A stretch of DNA of 39,725 nucleotides from Nitrospirota bacterium (GTDB lineage Bacteria > Nitrospirota > Thermodesulfovibrionia > Thermodesulfovibrionales > SM23-35), in NCBI GenBank assembly GCA_040754395.1, contig JBFMCL010000026.1:1-39725 (forward strand). The letters run 5' to 3'. Of this stretch, positions 1 to 8,903 are shown in pieces. The translations under genes were made by a program, and so were the position numbers. The notes beneath the pieces are model-generated. The model was not told where the DNA came from and ran no database searches. It saw only the letters and a list, made by a program, of their open reading frames with translations. Every line of letters begins with the position of its first letter. The stretch's first letter is position 1.

Positions 1-136
1 GGTGATGCCCGGGGACAATGTCACCCTTGAGGTGGAGCTGATTGCCCCCATCGCGATGGAAAAGGAACTGAGGTTCGCCATCCGTGAGGGGGGAAGGACT
101 GTCGGGGCCGGTGTGGTAACCGAGGTAATTGCGTAA
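1..136 (+). CDS. tuf: Elongation factor Tu, C-terminal end (partial)
   Basis: The reading frame enters from the left edge and ends at TAA 134-136, giving the last 44 residues of EF-Tu. They include [20 protein letters not shown] and end [10 protein letters not shown], the standard end of domain 3 (beta-barrel). EF-Tu delivers aminoacyl-tRNA to the ribosome as a GTP complex. The GTPase domain lies outside the window. Its place directly before rpsJ is the usual str-to-S10 junction, which implies that rpsL, rpsG and fusA lie to the left. No terminator is visible between tuf and rpsJ, so co-transcription is likely. Confidence 0.95.
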   Translation, partial: VMPGDNVTLEVELIAPIAMEKELRFAIREGGRTVGAGVVTEVIA

Positions 137-178
137 GATAACTTAAAGGCGAAAGATTAAGGGTAAAGAGAGAAAACC

Positions 179-484
179 GTGAACCAGAAGATCAGAATAA
201 AATTAAGGGCTTATGACCACAGGATTCTCGACAGGTCGGTGAAGGAGATTGTGGACACCGTGCAGAGAACCGGTGCAAGGATTACAGGACCGGTGCCCCT
301 GCCAACGAGAATAAGCAGGGTGACTGTTCTCCGATCCCCGCATGTTGACAAGAAATCAAGGGAACAGTTTGAGATCAGGACCCACAAGAGGCTTATCGAT
401 ATCGTTGACCCGACTCCGCAGACGGTTGATGCACTGATGAAGCTGGAACTTTCAGCAGGAGTTGATGTCGAGATCAAATTATAG
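179..484 (+). CDS. rpsJ: 30S ribosomal protein S10 (uS10)
   Basis: 101 residues, full length for S10. It contains the typical N-terminal [14 protein letters not shown] and the central loop segment GPVPLPTR. S10 sits in the 30S head and also acts with NusB in transcription antitermination. The start is GTG, 42 bases after the tuf stop, with a weak purine-rich AAAGAGAG upstream. It is the first gene of the S10 segment. No S10-leader (L4 target) hairpin is recognisable in the 42-base gap. Confidence 0.97.
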   Translation: MNQKIRIKLRAYDHRILDRSVKEIVDTVQRTGARITGPVPLPTRISRVTVLRSPHVDKKSREQFEIRTHKRLIDIVDPTPQTVDALMKLELSAGVDVEIKL

Positions 485-544
485 CACAAGTCCGGAATGA
501 AACTGATATTGCAATAAATTGAATTATATTTTGGAGATAAAGTA

Positions 545-1156
545 ATGGTAGGGATATTAGGCAAGAAACTTGGAATGACACAGGTATATACTGAAGACGG
601 AAAAGCGTTTCCGGTCACTGTTATTGAAGCAGGACCATGTTGCGTTGTTCAGGTGAAAACCCTCCAGAGCGACGGCTATGAAGCGGTGAAGCTGGGATTT
701 TCAGAGACAAAGGAAAAGAAGATAAAAAAACCTATGGCAGGTGTATACAAGAAAGCAGGGGTCAAGCCATACAGGATATTGAAGGAGTTCCCTATTGGCG
801 GACTCAGCGTGGGTGAATTTGTGACTGTGGAGAGATTTGCAAAGGGAGACATCGTGTCTGTCTCCGGAGTCTCAAAGGGAAAAGGGTTTCAGGGTGTCAT
901 GAAGAGGCACCATTTTTCCGGCGGGCCGGGCTCCCACGGATCAATGTTCAATCGTGCGCCGGGTTCAATCGGGGCAAGTTCATTCCCGTCAAGAGTATGG
1001 AAGAATCAGAAACTTCCCGGACATATGGGATCGGAAAGGGTTACCGTAAGAAACCTTGAGATCATTGATGTCAGGACTGAGCAGAACCTTCTCCTCATTA
1101 AGGGTGCGGTTCCGGGAGCCATAGGAACACTGATAGAGATAAAAAAGGAAAATTAA
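545..1156 (+). CDS. rplC: 50S ribosomal protein L3 (uL3)
   Basis: 203 residues starting MVGILGKKLGMTQVY, the L3 signature start. The conserved extended loop SGGPGSHGSMFNRAPGSIG, which reaches toward the peptidyl-transferase centre, lies at about residues 125-143. The ATG is preceded by TTGGAG. The 60-base gap after rpsJ is the largest in the early part of the cluster and shows no terminator. L3 is one of the proteins that initiate 50S assembly. Confidence 0.97.
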   Translation: MVGILGKKLGMTQVYTEDGKAFPVTVIEAGPCCVVQVKTLQSDGYEAVKLGFSETKEKKIKKPMAGVYKKAGVKPYRILKEFPIGGLSVGEFVTVERFAKGDIVSVSGVSKGKGFQGVMKRHHFSGGPGSHGSMFNRAPGSIGASSFPSRVWKNQKLPGHMGSERVTVRNLEIIDVRTEQNLLLIKGAVPGAIGTLIEIKKEN

Positions 1157-1157
1157 G

Positions 1158-1787
1158 ATGCCAGAAGTCGACATTAAAGACAGAAGCAACAATACAGTCG
1201 GGAAATTGAGTATGCTGGATACTCTCATGGAAGATTATCCAAAACAGGGGGTACTCCATGATGCGGTAGTCAATTATCTTGCAAACCAGAGACAGGGCAA
1301 TCATGCAACAAAGACAAAAGGCTTTGTCAGCGGCGGGGGCAAGAAACCCTGGAGACAGAAGCATACGGGAAGGGCACGTGCCGGCAGTATCCGTTCTCCC
1401 CTCTGGAGGGGTGGCGGCACGATCTTTGGTCCGCAGCCGAGAGATTATTCATTTAAACTTCCGAAAAAAGTAAAACGGCTTGCCCTGCTTGCAGCTTTTC
1501 ATGAAAAGCTTTCGAGCGGAGAGGTTGTGGTTATAGACGCGTTGTCTGTCGAAAAGCCAAAAACCAAGGAAATGATTTCGATTCTGAAAGGGCTTGGACT
1601 GGATAACAAAAGCGTTCTGATCGTCCTGCCGGAAAAAGATGACAACATCGTGCTTTCAGCCAGAAATATCCCCGGAGTGCGCGTAACGAGGACTACGGAT
1701 CTCAATGCTTACGAGGTTCTTGCGAACAATATGCTCCTTATGACAAAGGAGGCAGCGGCAAAACTTGAGGAAATAAAGGGATCATGA
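1158..1787 (+). CDS. rplD: 50S ribosomal protein L4 (uL4)
   Basis: 209 residues. The tunnel-constriction loop is present (KKPWRQKHTGRARAGSIRSP, about residues 62-81), as is the downstream WRGGGTIFGPQPRDYS motif. L4 lines the exit tunnel with L22, and in some bacteria it represses its own operon. The gene begins one base after the rplC stop and its TGA overlaps the ATG of rplW by 4 bases, so translational coupling is likely. Confidence 0.97.
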   Translation: MPEVDIKDRSNNTVGKLSMLDTLMEDYPKQGVLHDAVVNYLANQRQGNHATKTKGFVSGGGKKPWRQKHTGRARAGSIRSPLWRGGGTIFGPQPRDYSFKLPKKVKRLALLAAFHEKLSSGEVVVIDALSVEKPKTKEMISILKGLGLDNKSVLIVLPEKDDNIVLSARNIPGVRVTRTTDLNAYEVLANNMLLMTKEAAAKLEEIKGS

Positions 1788-2074
1788 AAAACTTGTACAC
1801 GGTAATAAAGAAACCTCTTTTTACGGAAAAAGGCGCCGGTCTCAAGGAAGCGCAGAATAAGATACTCATTGAGGTGTCCAGCGACGCCAACAAGATCGAC
1901 ATCAAGAAAGCCATTGAAGAGATTTTCAAGGTGAAGGTTGAGAAGGTTTCGACGATTACGGCACCCGGGAAATGGAAGAGATACGGACGGTTCACGGGAA
2001 AACGGCCTGACAGGAAAAAGGCGGTTATTACCCTTAAGAAGGGCGAAAAACTTGATTTTATTGAAGGTGTATAA
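1784..2074 (+). CDS. rplW: 50S ribosomal protein L23 (uL23)
   Basis: 96 residues, normal length. It starts [17 protein letters not shown], and the conserved [19 protein letters not shown] stretch lies at about residues 51-69. L23 lies at the tunnel exit and docks trigger factor and SRP. It overlaps rplD by ATGA and overlaps the rplB ATG by one base (TAATG). Confidence 0.97.
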   Translation: MKNLYTVIKKPLFTEKGAGLKEAQNKILIEVSSDANKIDIKKAIEEIFKVKVEKVSTITAPGKWKRYGRFTGKRPDRKKAVITLKKGEKLDFIEGV

Positions 2075-2892
2075 TGGGACTGAAGAAATATAATCCGACA
2101 TCACCGGGCAGAAGATTTCAAACGGTTTCCGATTTCGCGGATATTACGACTGACAAGCCCTGTAAGTTGTTGCTGAAATCCCTGAAAAAAACGGGTGGCA
2201 GGAACAATACAGGCAGGGTTACTGTATGGCACAGAGGCGGTGGCAACCGGAGGGCGCTCAGACTGATCGACTTCAGGCGGGATAAGACCGGTATTCCGGC
2301 AAGGGTGGCCACAGTGGAATACGACCCGAACAGGTCCGCAAGGATCGCACTCCTCCATTATAAGGACGGGGAGAAGAGGTATATCATCGCGCCTTCAGGG
2401 CTTCAGGTCGGTGAAGAGCTTGTCTCCGGAAAAGGTGCTGAGATCAAAACAGGCAACGCGCTTTCTCTGAACGACATGCCGTTGGGAACATTCATTCATA
2501 ATATTGAACTGCGTCCCGGCGAAGGTGCAAAACTTGTCAGGAGCGCCGGTGCTTCAGCGCAGCTGATCGCAAAGGAAGAGAAATATGTGCAGGTCAAACT
2601 CTCTTCCGGCGAAGTGCGGCTGATTCCCGCGGACTGCATGGCAACGATCGGCCAGGTAAGCAATCCGGACCATGAGAATATCTCTTATGGGAAGGCTGGC
2701 CGGAAACGTTGGATGGGAAAGAAACCCCATGTAAGAGGCGTTGCAATGAACCCCATTGACCATCCCCTTGGTGGCGGCGAAGGAAAGGCTTCCGGTGGCA
2801 GACCTGCATGTACCCCGTGGGGGAAACCCGAGGGAGTCAAAACAAGACAGAACAAGAGAACTGACAGACTAATAATTAAGAGGAGGAAGTAG
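2074..2892 (+). CDS. rplB: 50S ribosomal protein L2 (uL2)
   Basis: 272 residues, close to the usual 273-276. The invariant motif [16 protein letters not shown] lies at about residues 222-237, and H230 corresponds to the histidine implicated in peptidyl-transferase function (H229 in E. coli). N-terminal RNA-binding and SH3-like domains and a basic C-terminus ([17 protein letters not shown]) are present. The start overlaps the rplW stop by one base. Confidence 0.98.
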   Translation: MGLKKYNPTSPGRRFQTVSDFADITTDKPCKLLLKSLKKTGGRNNTGRVTVWHRGGGNRRALRLIDFRRDKTGIPARVATVEYDPNRSARIALLHYKDGEKRYIIAPSGLQVGEELVSGKGAEIKTGNALSLNDMPLGTFIHNIELRPGEGAKLVRSAGASAQLIAKEEKYVQVKLSSGEVRLIPADCMATIGQVSNPDHENISYGKAGRKRWMGKKPHVRGVAMNPIDHPLGGGEGKASGGRPACTPWGKPEGVKTRQNKRTDRLIIKRRK

Positions 2893-2893
2893 G

Positions 2894-3178
2894 TTGCCAA
2901 GGTCTCTGAAAAAAGGTCCGTTTGTGGATGAAAAGCTGATGAAAAAGGTTAAGACCATGATAGACACCGGGGAGAAAAAGCTCATAAAAACATGGTCACG
3001 CCGCTCAACAATTGTGCCGGAGTTTATCGGATACACATTTGCGGTGCATAACGGGAAGAAGTTTATTCCTGTCTATGTTACAGAAAATATGGTCGGGCAT
3101 AAGCTCGGCGAATTTGCACCAACAAGAACATTCAGAAGCCATTCAGGCGGGGATAAGTCTTCGTCTGCAAAAGGATAA
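2894..3178 (+). CDS. rpsS: 30S ribosomal protein S19 (uS19)
   Basis: 94 residues with the hallmark [13 protein letters not shown] at the N-terminus and [19 protein letters not shown] near the C-terminus. S19 pairs with S13 in the 30S head near the A site. The start codon is TTG, supported by a strong AGGAGG at 2881-2886 that lies within the 3' end of rplB; no ATG or GTG fits the family start better. Confidence 0.97.
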   Translation: MPRSLKKGPFVDEKLMKKVKTMIDTGEKKLIKTWSRRSTIVPEFIGYTFAVHNGKKFIPVYVTENMVGHKLGEFAPTRTFRSHSGGDKSSSAKG

Positions 3179-3190
3179 GAAGAGTTTATT

Positions 3191-3526
3191 ATGGAATCAA
3201 AGGCAATTTTAAAATATGCGAGGATAACACCCAGAAAAGCACGGAGGGTAGTGGATCTCATACGGTATAAAAGCGCAGGGGATGCACTGATGTTCCTCAA
3301 GTTTATGCCATACAGGGGGGCACGGTTTATTGAAAAACTCCTGAAATCTGCGATAGCGAATGCGGAACAGAAGAAGGCGGTAAATCCTGAAGAAATGAAG
3401 ATTGTGAAGGCCTTTGTTGACCAGGGGCCGGTCATGAAAAGGGTTGAGCCAAGGGCTATGGGAAGGGCCAATATTATCCGGAAAAGGACTTCCCATATTA
3501 CATTGGTATTATCTGAGGAAGGGTAA
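3191..3526 (+). CDS. rplV: 50S ribosomal protein L22 (uL22)
   Basis: 111 residues. It starts with the family pattern AILKYARITPRKARRVVDLIR, and the beta-hairpin that lines the exit tunnel includes VEPRAMGRANIIRKRTSH near the C-terminus. The ATG is 13 bases after rpsS, with AAGAAGAG upstream. The truncated-looking C-terminus (LSEEG) is normal for the family. Confidence 0.97.
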   Translation: MESKAILKYARITPRKARRVVDLIRYKSAGDALMFLKFMPYRGARFIEKLLKSAIANAEQKKAVNPEEMKIVKAFVDQGPVMKRVEPRAMGRANIIRKRTSHITLVLSEEG

Positions 3527-3539
3527 GAGGAGGTAGATT

Positions 3540-4187
3540 TTGGGGCAGAAGACGCATCCAATAGGAAGTCGGCTGGGAATAATCAAGACCTGGGATTCAA
3601 GATGGTTTGCAGGCAAGGCTTACAGCGAGCAGCTTCTGGAGGACATATCGATCAGAAGGATGCTGAAGGAAAGGCTTTATCATGCGGGAGTTCCCAAGAT
3701 AGAAATCGAGCGGGCAGGACAGAATATTAGGGTGATCATACATACCGCAAGGCCCGGGATAATCATAGGGAAAAAAGGGTCTGAAGTGGAAAAACTCAGA
3801 AAAGACCTGAAGGATGTGACAGGCAAAGAAGTATCCATCGATATCAAAGAGATAAGAAAACCCGAGGTCGATGCCCAGCTCGTTGCGGAAAATATCGCGC
3901 TGCAGCTGGAAAAAAGGGTTGCGTTCAGAAGGGCGATGAAAAAGTCCGTCGCATCGGCCCTGAGATTCGGCACACTCGGGGTGAAAGTATCGTGTTCCGG
4001 CAGGCTCGCCGGAGCTGAGATTGCACGGTCTGAATGGTACAGGGAGGGCAGGGTCCCTCTTCACACATACAGGGCTAATATTGACTACGGTTTTGCAAAG
4101 GCACGGACAACATACGGAGTAATCGGCGTGAAGGTCTGGATGTACCATGGAGATATTCTTCCGGAAAGCAGAACGAAAGAGATTTAG
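3540..4187 (+). CDS. rpsC: 30S ribosomal protein S3 (uS3)
   Basis: 215 residues. The family start [13 protein letters not shown] is followed by a KH domain whose GxxG loop is GKKG at residues 77-80. The C-terminal S3 domain runs from about residue 120 and includes [24 protein letters not shown] sequence. The start is TTG, with AGAGGAGG a few bases upstream. S3 forms part of the mRNA entry channel and helicase with S4 and S5. Confidence 0.97.
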   Translation: MGQKTHPIGSRLGIIKTWDSRWFAGKAYSEQLLEDISIRRMLKERLYHAGVPKIEIERAGQNIRVIIHTARPGIIIGKKGSEVEKLRKDLKDVTGKEVSIDIKEIRKPEVDAQLVAENIALQLEKRVAFRRAMKKSVASALRFGTLGVKVSCSGRLAGAEIARSEWYREGRVPLHTYRANIDYGFAKARTTYGVIGVKVWMYHGDILPESRTKEI

Positions 4188-4195
4188 GTGATATT

Positions 4196-4615
4196 ATGTT
4201 GATGCCCAAAAAGGTCAAATTCAGAAAAATGCAGAAAGGCAGAATGAACGGGAAAGCCTACAGCGGTTCCGCTGTGTCATTCGGAGAGTTCGGGTTGAAG
4301 GCGATGGAGCCCGGATGGGTTTCGAGCAGCCAGATTGAGGCGGCCAGAATTGCCATTACCCGTCATGCCAAGAGGGGTTGTAAGGTCTGGATACGGATTT
4401 TTCCCGACAAGCCGATAACAAAAAAACCGGCTGAGACAAGAATGGGAAAAGGCAAGGGGGCACCTGAATACTGGGTTGCGGTTGTCAAACCCGGCAGAGT
4501 GCTGTATGAGATGTCGGGCGTTACCGAAGCAGTTGCAAAGGAAGCAATGCGCCTTGCGTCACACAAATTGCCTGTGGCGACAAAGTTTGTGAAGAGGGAT
4601 GAGGAGGTTCTGTGA
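4196..4615 (+). CDS. rplP: 50S ribosomal protein L16 (uL16)
   Basis: 139 residues starting [16 protein letters not shown], the normal L16 start; an internal ATG two codons on is possible but less typical. The conserved segments [20 protein letters not shown] and [19 protein letters not shown] are present. L16 contacts the A-site tRNA and the peptidyl-transferase centre. It overlaps rpmC by 4 bases (GTGA). Confidence 0.97.
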   Translation: MLMPKKVKFRKMQKGRMNGKAYSGSAVSFGEFGLKAMEPGWVSSSQIEAARIAITRHAKRGCKVWIRIFPDKPITKKPAETRMGKGKGAPEYWVAVVKPGRVLYEMSGVTEAVAKEAMRLASHKLPVATKFVKRDEEVL

Positions 4616-4809
4616 AAACATCCGAATTTCGAGCCATGACAGTAAATGAGCTGAACCAGAAAGAACAGGACCTGAGGAAAGAGCTTTTCAACCTGAGGTT
4701 TCAGCAGGCTACCGGTGAGATAGAAAATCCAATGCGTATCCGTACAGTCAGAAAGGATATTGCCAGGGTACTGACAATAAAGAGTGAAAAGTTAAGAGCG
4801 AAAAGTTAA
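4612..4809 (+). CDS. rpmC: 50S ribosomal protein L29 (uL29)
   Basis: 65 residues with the L29 core [20 protein letters not shown] followed by [14 protein letters not shown]29 is a two-helix protein at the tunnel exit beside L23. The start is GTG, overlapping rplP. The last few codons (after VLTIKSEKL) lie inside the 5' arm of a large imperfect palindrome, and the sequence GAAAAGTTAAGA occurs twice there (4786-4797, 4800-4811). The C-terminus may therefore have been reshaped by an inserted element, though total length stays normal. Confidence 0.95.
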   Translation: MKTSEFRAMTVNELNQKEQDLRKELFNLRFQQATGEIENPMRIRTVRKDIARVLTIKSEKLRAKS

Positions 4810-4864
4810 GAATGGACACATCAGAACCCATTATTCTTGACTTCTCGCTCACAACGTTTCTCTT
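4782..4864. repeat. Large imperfect palindrome across the rpmC stop codon
   Basis: Core arms 4796-4813 and 4833-4850 are 18 bases each and pair at 16 positions plus one G-U, with a single A-C mismatch; the 19-base loop is 4814-4832. Looser pairing continues outward to about 4782 and 4864, for about 32 bases per arm. No T-run follows, and rpsQ continues downstream on the same strand, so it is not a classical terminator. It looks like a REP- or MITE-like element or an RNA processing or stability hairpin. The core pairing was read directly; the role is inferred. Confidence 0.6.
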
Positions 4865-4878
4865 GAAGAGAGGGAGAA

Positions 4879-5106
4879 GTGACTAAAAAGATTTATACGG
4901 GAAAAGTAATCAGCAACAAGATGGACAAAACAGCAGTTGTGGCAGTCACCAGGCTTTTTCAGCACCCCAAGTACAAGAAGACAGTGAAGAGGGTCACAAA
5001 GTTTAAGGCTCATGATGAGAACAACAAATGCCAGATCGGAGATACGGTAAAGATTATCGAAACGAGGCCTCTCAGTAAGGAGAAGAGGTGGATCATAATA
5101 GAATAG
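4879..5106 (+). CDS. rpsQ: 30S ribosomal protein S17 (uS17)
   Basis: 75 residues, an OB-fold protein that binds 16S rRNA early in 30S assembly. Family landmarks are [27 protein letters not shown] and the end RPLSKEKRW. The start is GTG, preceded by GAGGGAGAA. The 69-base gap from rpmC is unusual for this cluster and holds the palindrome described separately. Confidence 0.96.
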   Translation: MTKKIYTGKVISNKMDKTAVVAVTRLFQHPKYKKTVKRVTKFKAHDENNKCQIGDTVKIIETRPLSKEKRWIIIE

Positions 5107-5128
5107 AGGCTGATTGGAGTGATCGAAG

Positions 5129-5497
5129 ATGATTCAGTTGAGGAGCATGCTCGAAGTAGCAGACAATTCCGGAGCCAAGAAGGTGCAGTGCATAAAAGTG
5201 CTCGGCGGTTTTCACCGGAGATACGCCAGACTCGGTGATATAGTGGTTGTCAGTGTTAAGGAGGCCTTACCTGACAGTAATATCAAAAAAGGAACTGTTG
5301 CAAAAGCTGTCGTGGTGCGGACAAAGAAAGAGCACCGGAGGGCTGACGGATCCTACATACGTTTTGACCAGAATGCGGTGGTTCTTATAAACCCGCAGGG
5401 CGAGCCTGTCGGGACACGAATATTCGGCCCTGTGGCGAGAGAACTCAGGTGGAGGGAGTTTGCAAAGATCATCTCCCTGGCCCCGGAGGTTCTATAG
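5129..5497 (+). CDS. rplN: 50S ribosomal protein L14 (uL14)
   Basis: 122 residues, the standard length. It starts [20 protein letters not shown] and contains [20 protein letters not shown], both nearly invariant in L14. It forms intersubunit bridge B5/B8 and is the docking site of RsfS. The ATG lies 22 bases after rpsQ. Confidence 0.98.
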   Translation: MIQLRSMLEVADNSGAKKVQCIKVLGGFHRRYARLGDIVVVSVKEALPDSNIKKGTVAKAVVVRTKKEHRRADGSYIRFDQNAVVLINPQGEPVGTRIFGPVARELRWREFAKIISLAPEVL

Positions 5498-5504
5498 GAG
5501 AGTT

Positions 5505-5825
5505 ATGGGTTTGGGGATAAAGAAAAATGACACGGTGCTGGTAATGACCGGCAAGGAAAAGGGCAAAAAGGGCAGAGTCCTTTCGGTGTACCCTTTGAAG
5601 GAAAGGATTCTGGTGGAGAAGATAAATGTCATCAAGAGACATATGAAGCCGACGAGAAAGTATACCCAGGGCGGAATCATTGAGAAAGAAGCGCCTTTGC
5701 ATATCTCGAACGTAATGCTGGTCTGCCCGAAATGCAGCAAGCCGACAAGGATTGGCAATTCAGTACTGCAGGACGGAAGGAAATTGCGGGTATGCAAAAA
5801 ATGCAGGGAGGTTATAGATTCCTAA
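5505..5825 (+). CDS. rplX: 50S ribosomal protein L24 (uL24), zinc-ribbon type
   Basis: 106 residues from the ATG at 5505 (AGGAG just upstream). An in-frame upstream start would add 15 residues that do not resemble L24 and overlap rplN. A KOW motif ([18 protein letters not shown], about residues 13-30) is followed by a C-terminal zinc ribbon: C74, C77, C97, C100. L24 is an assembly initiator for the 50S subunit. Its stop overlaps the rplE ATG by one base. Confidence 0.96.
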   Translation: MGLGIKKNDTVLVMTGKEKGKKGRVLSVYPLKERILVEKINVIKRHMKPTRKYTQGGIIEKEAPLHISNVMLVCPKCSKPTRIGNSVLQDGRKLRVCKKCREVIDS

Positions 5826-6367
5826 TGAAACCAAGACTCAAAGAAAAATACCTTACAGAAGTCGTCCCCAGTATGATGAAGGATTTTTCCTATAAGAATA
5901 TTATGGAAGTCCCCAAAGTGCAGAAAGTGGTGCTGAATGTCGGTCTGGGCGAAGCCATACAGAATATTAAGCTTCTTGATGCTGCGCAGAAGGAGCTTTC
6001 AATGATATCAGGACAGAAGGCAGTTGTGACCAAAGCCAAGAAATCGATCGCTGCATTTAAGTTGCGGAAGGGAATGCCCATTGGCTGCAAGGTAACGCTC
6101 AGGGGGAATATGATGTATGAATTCATGGACAGGCTTATCAGTGTTGCTCTCCCGAGAATAAGGGATTTCAGGGGCATTTCCGGAAAATCGTTCGATGGAA
6201 GAGGAAACTATTCTCTGGGCCTTAAGGAGCAGTTTATATTCCCCGAGATAGACTACGATAAAGTTGAAATGGTTCACGGGCTCGATATCAGTTTCTGTAC
6301 TACAGCAAAGACAGATAAGGAAAGCAAGGCCCTTTTGCGTCATTTAGGAATGCCGTTCAGAAATTAA
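5825..6367 (+). CDS. rplE: 50S ribosomal protein L5 (uL5)
   Basis: 180 residues from the ATG that overlaps the rplX stop (TAATG). Contains [15 protein letters not shown], the [20 protein letters not shown] segment and [19 protein letters not shown] near the end, all typical of L5. It binds 5S rRNA and contacts S13 and P-site tRNA. The longer open frame starting at 5732 overlaps rplX and is not credible. Confidence 0.97.
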   Translation: MKPRLKEKYLTEVVPSMMKDFSYKNIMEVPKVQKVVLNVGLGEAIQNIKLLDAAQKELSMISGQKAVVTKAKKSIAAFKLRKGMPIGCKVTLRGNMMYEFMDRLISVALPRIRDFRGISGKSFDGRGNYSLGLKEQFIFPEIDYDKVEMVHGLDISFCTTAKTDKESKALLRHLGMPFRN

Positions 6368-6380
6368 GAGGGAGCAGGTA

Positions 6381-6566
6381 ATGGCAAAAACGTGTATGAT
6401 CGAAAAAACAAAAAGGCAACCAAAATTCGCCGTGAGGGCATATAACAGATGTAAAATATGCGGCAGGCCAAGGGCGTATCTGCGAAAGTTCGGGATGTGC
6501 AGGATCTGTTTCAGAACACTTGCACTTGAAGGCCAGATCCCCGGGGTTGTAAAGGCAAGTTGGTAG
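6381..6566 (+). CDS. rpsN: 30S ribosomal protein S14, zinc type (uS14)
   Basis: 61 residues, the short zinc-binding (type Z) form. Cysteines C24, C27, C40 and C43 form the C-x2-C-x12-C-x2-C site, and the protein ends with the typical GxVKASW. ATG with AGGGAGCAGG upstream. The zinc form suggests this lineage retained the ancestral S14; a zinc-free paralogue, if any, is outside the window. Confidence 0.98.
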   Translation: MAKTCMIEKTKRQPKFAVRAYNRCKICGRPRAYLRKFGMCRICFRTLALEGQIPGVVKASW

Positions 6567-6594
6567 TCTATGACCCTAATGGAGGTGATTAATA

Positions 6595-6987
6595 ATGCTG
6601 ACTGATCCCATTGCGGACATGCTTACAAGAATACGAAATGCGGTGCATATTAAAGCGGACAAGGTTGATATCCCGATTTCAAAGATGAAGCTGGAAATTG
6701 CGAAGATTCTGAAAGAAGAAGGTTTTATCAGGGCCTATAAAATATTGAAAGACAGAAAACAGGGCATCCTCAGAGTGATTCCGAAATATATAGAAAGTGA
6801 AAGCGTGATCGCAGGACTGAAAAGGATAAGTAAACCCGGACGGAGGGTATACGTGGGCAGCAAGGAGATTCCCAAGGTCATGGGCGGTCTGGGGGTTGCT
6901 ATCCTCACAACATCAAGAGGAGTTCTGAGTGACAAGGCCTGCCTCAGGGAAGGTGTCGGCGGAGAAGTCATCTGCTATGTGTGGTAA
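6595..6987 (+). CDS. rpsH: 30S ribosomal protein S8 (uS8)
   Basis: 130 residues. It starts with the family pattern [13 protein letters not shown] and ends [19 protein letters not shown] followed by [10 protein letters not shown]8 binds the central domain of 16S rRNA, and in E. coli it represses the spc operon. ATG with GGAGGTGATT about 7 bases upstream, one of the best Shine-Dalgarno sequences in the cluster. Confidence 0.98.
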   Translation: MLTDPIADMLTRIRNAVHIKADKVDIPISKMKLEIAKILKEEGFIRAYKILKDRKQGILRVIPKYIESESVIAGLKRISKPGRRVYVGSKEIPKVMGGLGVAILTTSRGVLSDKACLREGVGGEVICYVW

Positions 6988-7002
6988 AGGAGAATAACTG
7001 TT

Positions 7003-7545
7003 ATGTCACGAGTTGGTAAAAAACCGATAAAGCTTCCTGATAACGTTACGGTTGATATAAATGCTGGCATCATTAAGGTGAAAGGTCCCAAAGGGGAACT
7101 GAACTGGAATTACCCTCACAGGGTAAGGGTTTTGATCAGCGACGGACAGGTATCTGTCGAGAGAATGGGTGATTTGAAGACCGACAGAGCCCTGCACGGA
7201 CTTGCACGGAGCATTATCAGCAATATGGTAGTGGGAGTATCCGAGGGGTATACGAAAGTCCTCGAAATCAAAGGCGTAGGGTACAGGGCTCAGGTGACCG
7301 GTAACAGAATCGTACTGTTTCTCGGCTATTCACACCCTATAGAATTTACCTTGCCTGAAGGGATTCAGGCAACTATGGATCAAAAGATGGTGCAGATTAC
7401 TCTTGTCGGGATTGACAAACAGCAGATCGGGCAGGTTGCTGCAAGTCTTAAGGACCTGAGATTGCCTGATGCATATAAAGGCAAGGGCATCAGATATGCA
7501 GGCGAAAGGCTCAAACTCAAGGTTGGCAAGGCCGGCAAGAAGTAG
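7003..7545 (+). CDS. rplF: 50S ribosomal protein L6 (uL6)
   Basis: 180 residues with the two tandem L6 domains. The start MSRVGKKPIKLPDNV and the C-terminal LPDAYKGKGIRYAGERLKLK signature are present. L6 lies near the sarcin-ricin loop and the base of the L7/L12 stalk. The ATG lies 16 bases after rpsH with AGGAG upstream. Confidence 0.98.
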   Translation: MSRVGKKPIKLPDNVTVDINAGIIKVKGPKGELNWNYPHRVRVLISDGQVSVERMGDLKTDRALHGLARSIISNMVVGVSEGYTKVLEIKGVGYRAQVTGNRIVLFLGYSHPIEFTLPEGIQATMDQKMVQITLVGIDKQQIGQVAASLKDLRLPDAYKGKGIRYAGERLKLKVGKAGKK

Positions 7546-7584
7546 CCGGCTGCGCGGAGTGATCAGCATACAGAGGAGGTTGTT

Positions 7585-7947
7585 TTGGCTGAAAACAAGA
7601 AAGAAGGCAAAAAAAGACGGCATGTACGGATCAGAAAAAAAGTATTCGGTACTCCTGAAAGATTAAGACTGTCTGTGTACCGGAGCCTCAATCATATCTA
7701 TGCCCAGATTATCGATGATACAAAAGGGCAGACTCTTGCGACCGCATCGAGTCTTGACAAGGAAATAAAGGAAGAAAAGTCCCATAAGGGGAATATCCCC
7801 ACCGCGAAAAAGGTTGGAGAGCTTATCGCAAAGAGGGCTTTGGAAAAAGGCATAAGGAAAATTGTTTTTGACAGGAGCGGATATATTTATCATGGCGGTA
7901 TCAAGGCATTGGCAGACGCTTCCAGAGAAGCAGGATTAGAGTTTTAG
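7585..7947 (+). CDS. rplR: 50S ribosomal protein L18 (uL18)
   Basis: 120 residues. It starts with a basic tail ([19 protein letters not shown]), followed by the L18 core [18 protein letters not shown] and the end [20 protein letters not shown]-like (here [11 protein letters not shown]). L18 binds 5S rRNA with L5. The start is TTG with GAGGAGG upstream. The 39-base gap after rplF contains nothing notable. Confidence 0.97.
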   Translation: MAENKKEGKKRRHVRIRKKVFGTPERLRLSVYRSLNHIYAQIIDDTKGQTLATASSLDKEIKEEKSHKGNIPTAKKVGELIAKRALEKGIRKIVFDRSGYIYHGGIKALADASREAGLEF

Positions 7948-7955
7948 GAGGGTAT

Positions 7956-8462
7956 GTGGAGAAGATTGATCCAGACGGACTGAACTTACGGGATAAGGTG
8001 GTACATATAAACAGGGTTGCAAAGGTAGTGAAAGGTGGAAGGCGCTTTTCATTCACTGCGCTCGTCGTTGTCGGAGACGGAGAAGGAACTGTCGGTGTCG
8101 GGAAGGGAAAAGCATCAGAAGTTCCCGAAGCCATACGGAAGGCGGTTGAGCAGGCCAAGAAATCCCTCCTTAAGTTCCCGCTTAGAGAAGGCACCATACC
8201 GCACAGAATCATCGGAAGATTCGGTTCCGGCACGGTCATCATGAACCCTGCAGTCAAGGGCACCGGAATTATTGCGGGAGGTGCGGTAAGGGCTATTCTG
8301 GAAGTGGGCGGTATTCAGGATATCGTCGCAAAATCCCTCCGCAGCCATAATCCTTTTAATTCCGTGAAAGCAACATTGAACGGGCTCTCAGGACTGAAAG
8401 ACCCTGAAGCGGTCATGAAGCTGAGAGGGAAGGCTGAGGAAGAGCATCAGGAGGCATCATGA
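7956..8462 (+). CDS. rpsE: 30S ribosomal protein S5 (uS5)
   Basis: 168 residues. The N-terminal double-stranded-RNA-binding-like domain has [20 protein letters not shown], followed by [17 protein letters not shown]; the C-terminal S5 domain has [19 protein letters not shown]. The start is GTG with TAGGAGG upstream. S5 contributes to decoding accuracy and mRNA unwinding. It overlaps rplO by 4 bases, leaving no room for rpmD (L30), which in many bacteria lies between them. Confidence 0.97.
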   Translation: MEKIDPDGLNLRDKVVHINRVAKVVKGGRRFSFTALVVVGDGEGTVGVGKGKASEVPEAIRKAVEQAKKSLLKFPLREGTIPHRIIGRFGSGTVIMNPAVKGTGIIAGGAVRAILEVGGIQDIVAKSLRSHNPFNSVKATLNGLSGLKDPEAVMKLRGKAEEEHQEAS

Positions 8463-8899
8463 AAATTGAAGACATCAAGCCCGCCCCAGGCAGCAGAAGA
8501 AGAAGCAAGAGAGTCGGAAGGGGAATCGGTTCAGGCCATGGGAAAACCTCCTGCAAGGGCCATAAGGGACAGAAGTCGCGCTCCGGAGGGACCAAAGGGC
8601 CGGGATTCGAGGGTGGCCAGATGCCATTACAGAGAAGAGTACCAAAAAGAGGGTTCCGGAATCCTTTCAGGACTGAATATGCAATTGTCAATCTCGGCAC
8701 CATCAATAAAATAGAAGGGGTTGATACAATCACTCCCGAAGTACTAATCGACAAAGGCATCATAAAAGAGCTGAAACAGGGGATTAAGATTCTCGGTTCA
8801 GGTGAGATTCAGAAGCCTTTGACCATTAAGGCAGATGCTTTCAGTGCTTCTGCACTCACCAAGATAGCTTCAGCAGGTGGTAAGGCAGAGGTAATATAA
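8459..8899 (+). CDS. rplO: 50S ribosomal protein L15 (uL15)
   Basis: 146 residues. The glycine- and arginine-rich extended N-terminus ([20 protein letters not shown]) and the [17 protein letters not shown] motif are diagnostic. L15 is a late-assembly protein deep in the 50S subunit. The ATG overlaps the rpsE stop (ATGA), so translation is probably coupled to rpsE. Confidence 0.97.
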   Translation: MKIEDIKPAPGSRRRSKRVGRGIGSGHGKTSCKGHKGQKSRSGGTKGPGFEGGQMPLQRRVPKRGFRNPFRTEYAIVNLGTINKIEGVDTITPEVLIDKGIIKELKQGIKILGSGEIQKPLTIKADAFSASALTKIASAGGKAEVI

Positions 8900-8903
8900 A
8901 AAG

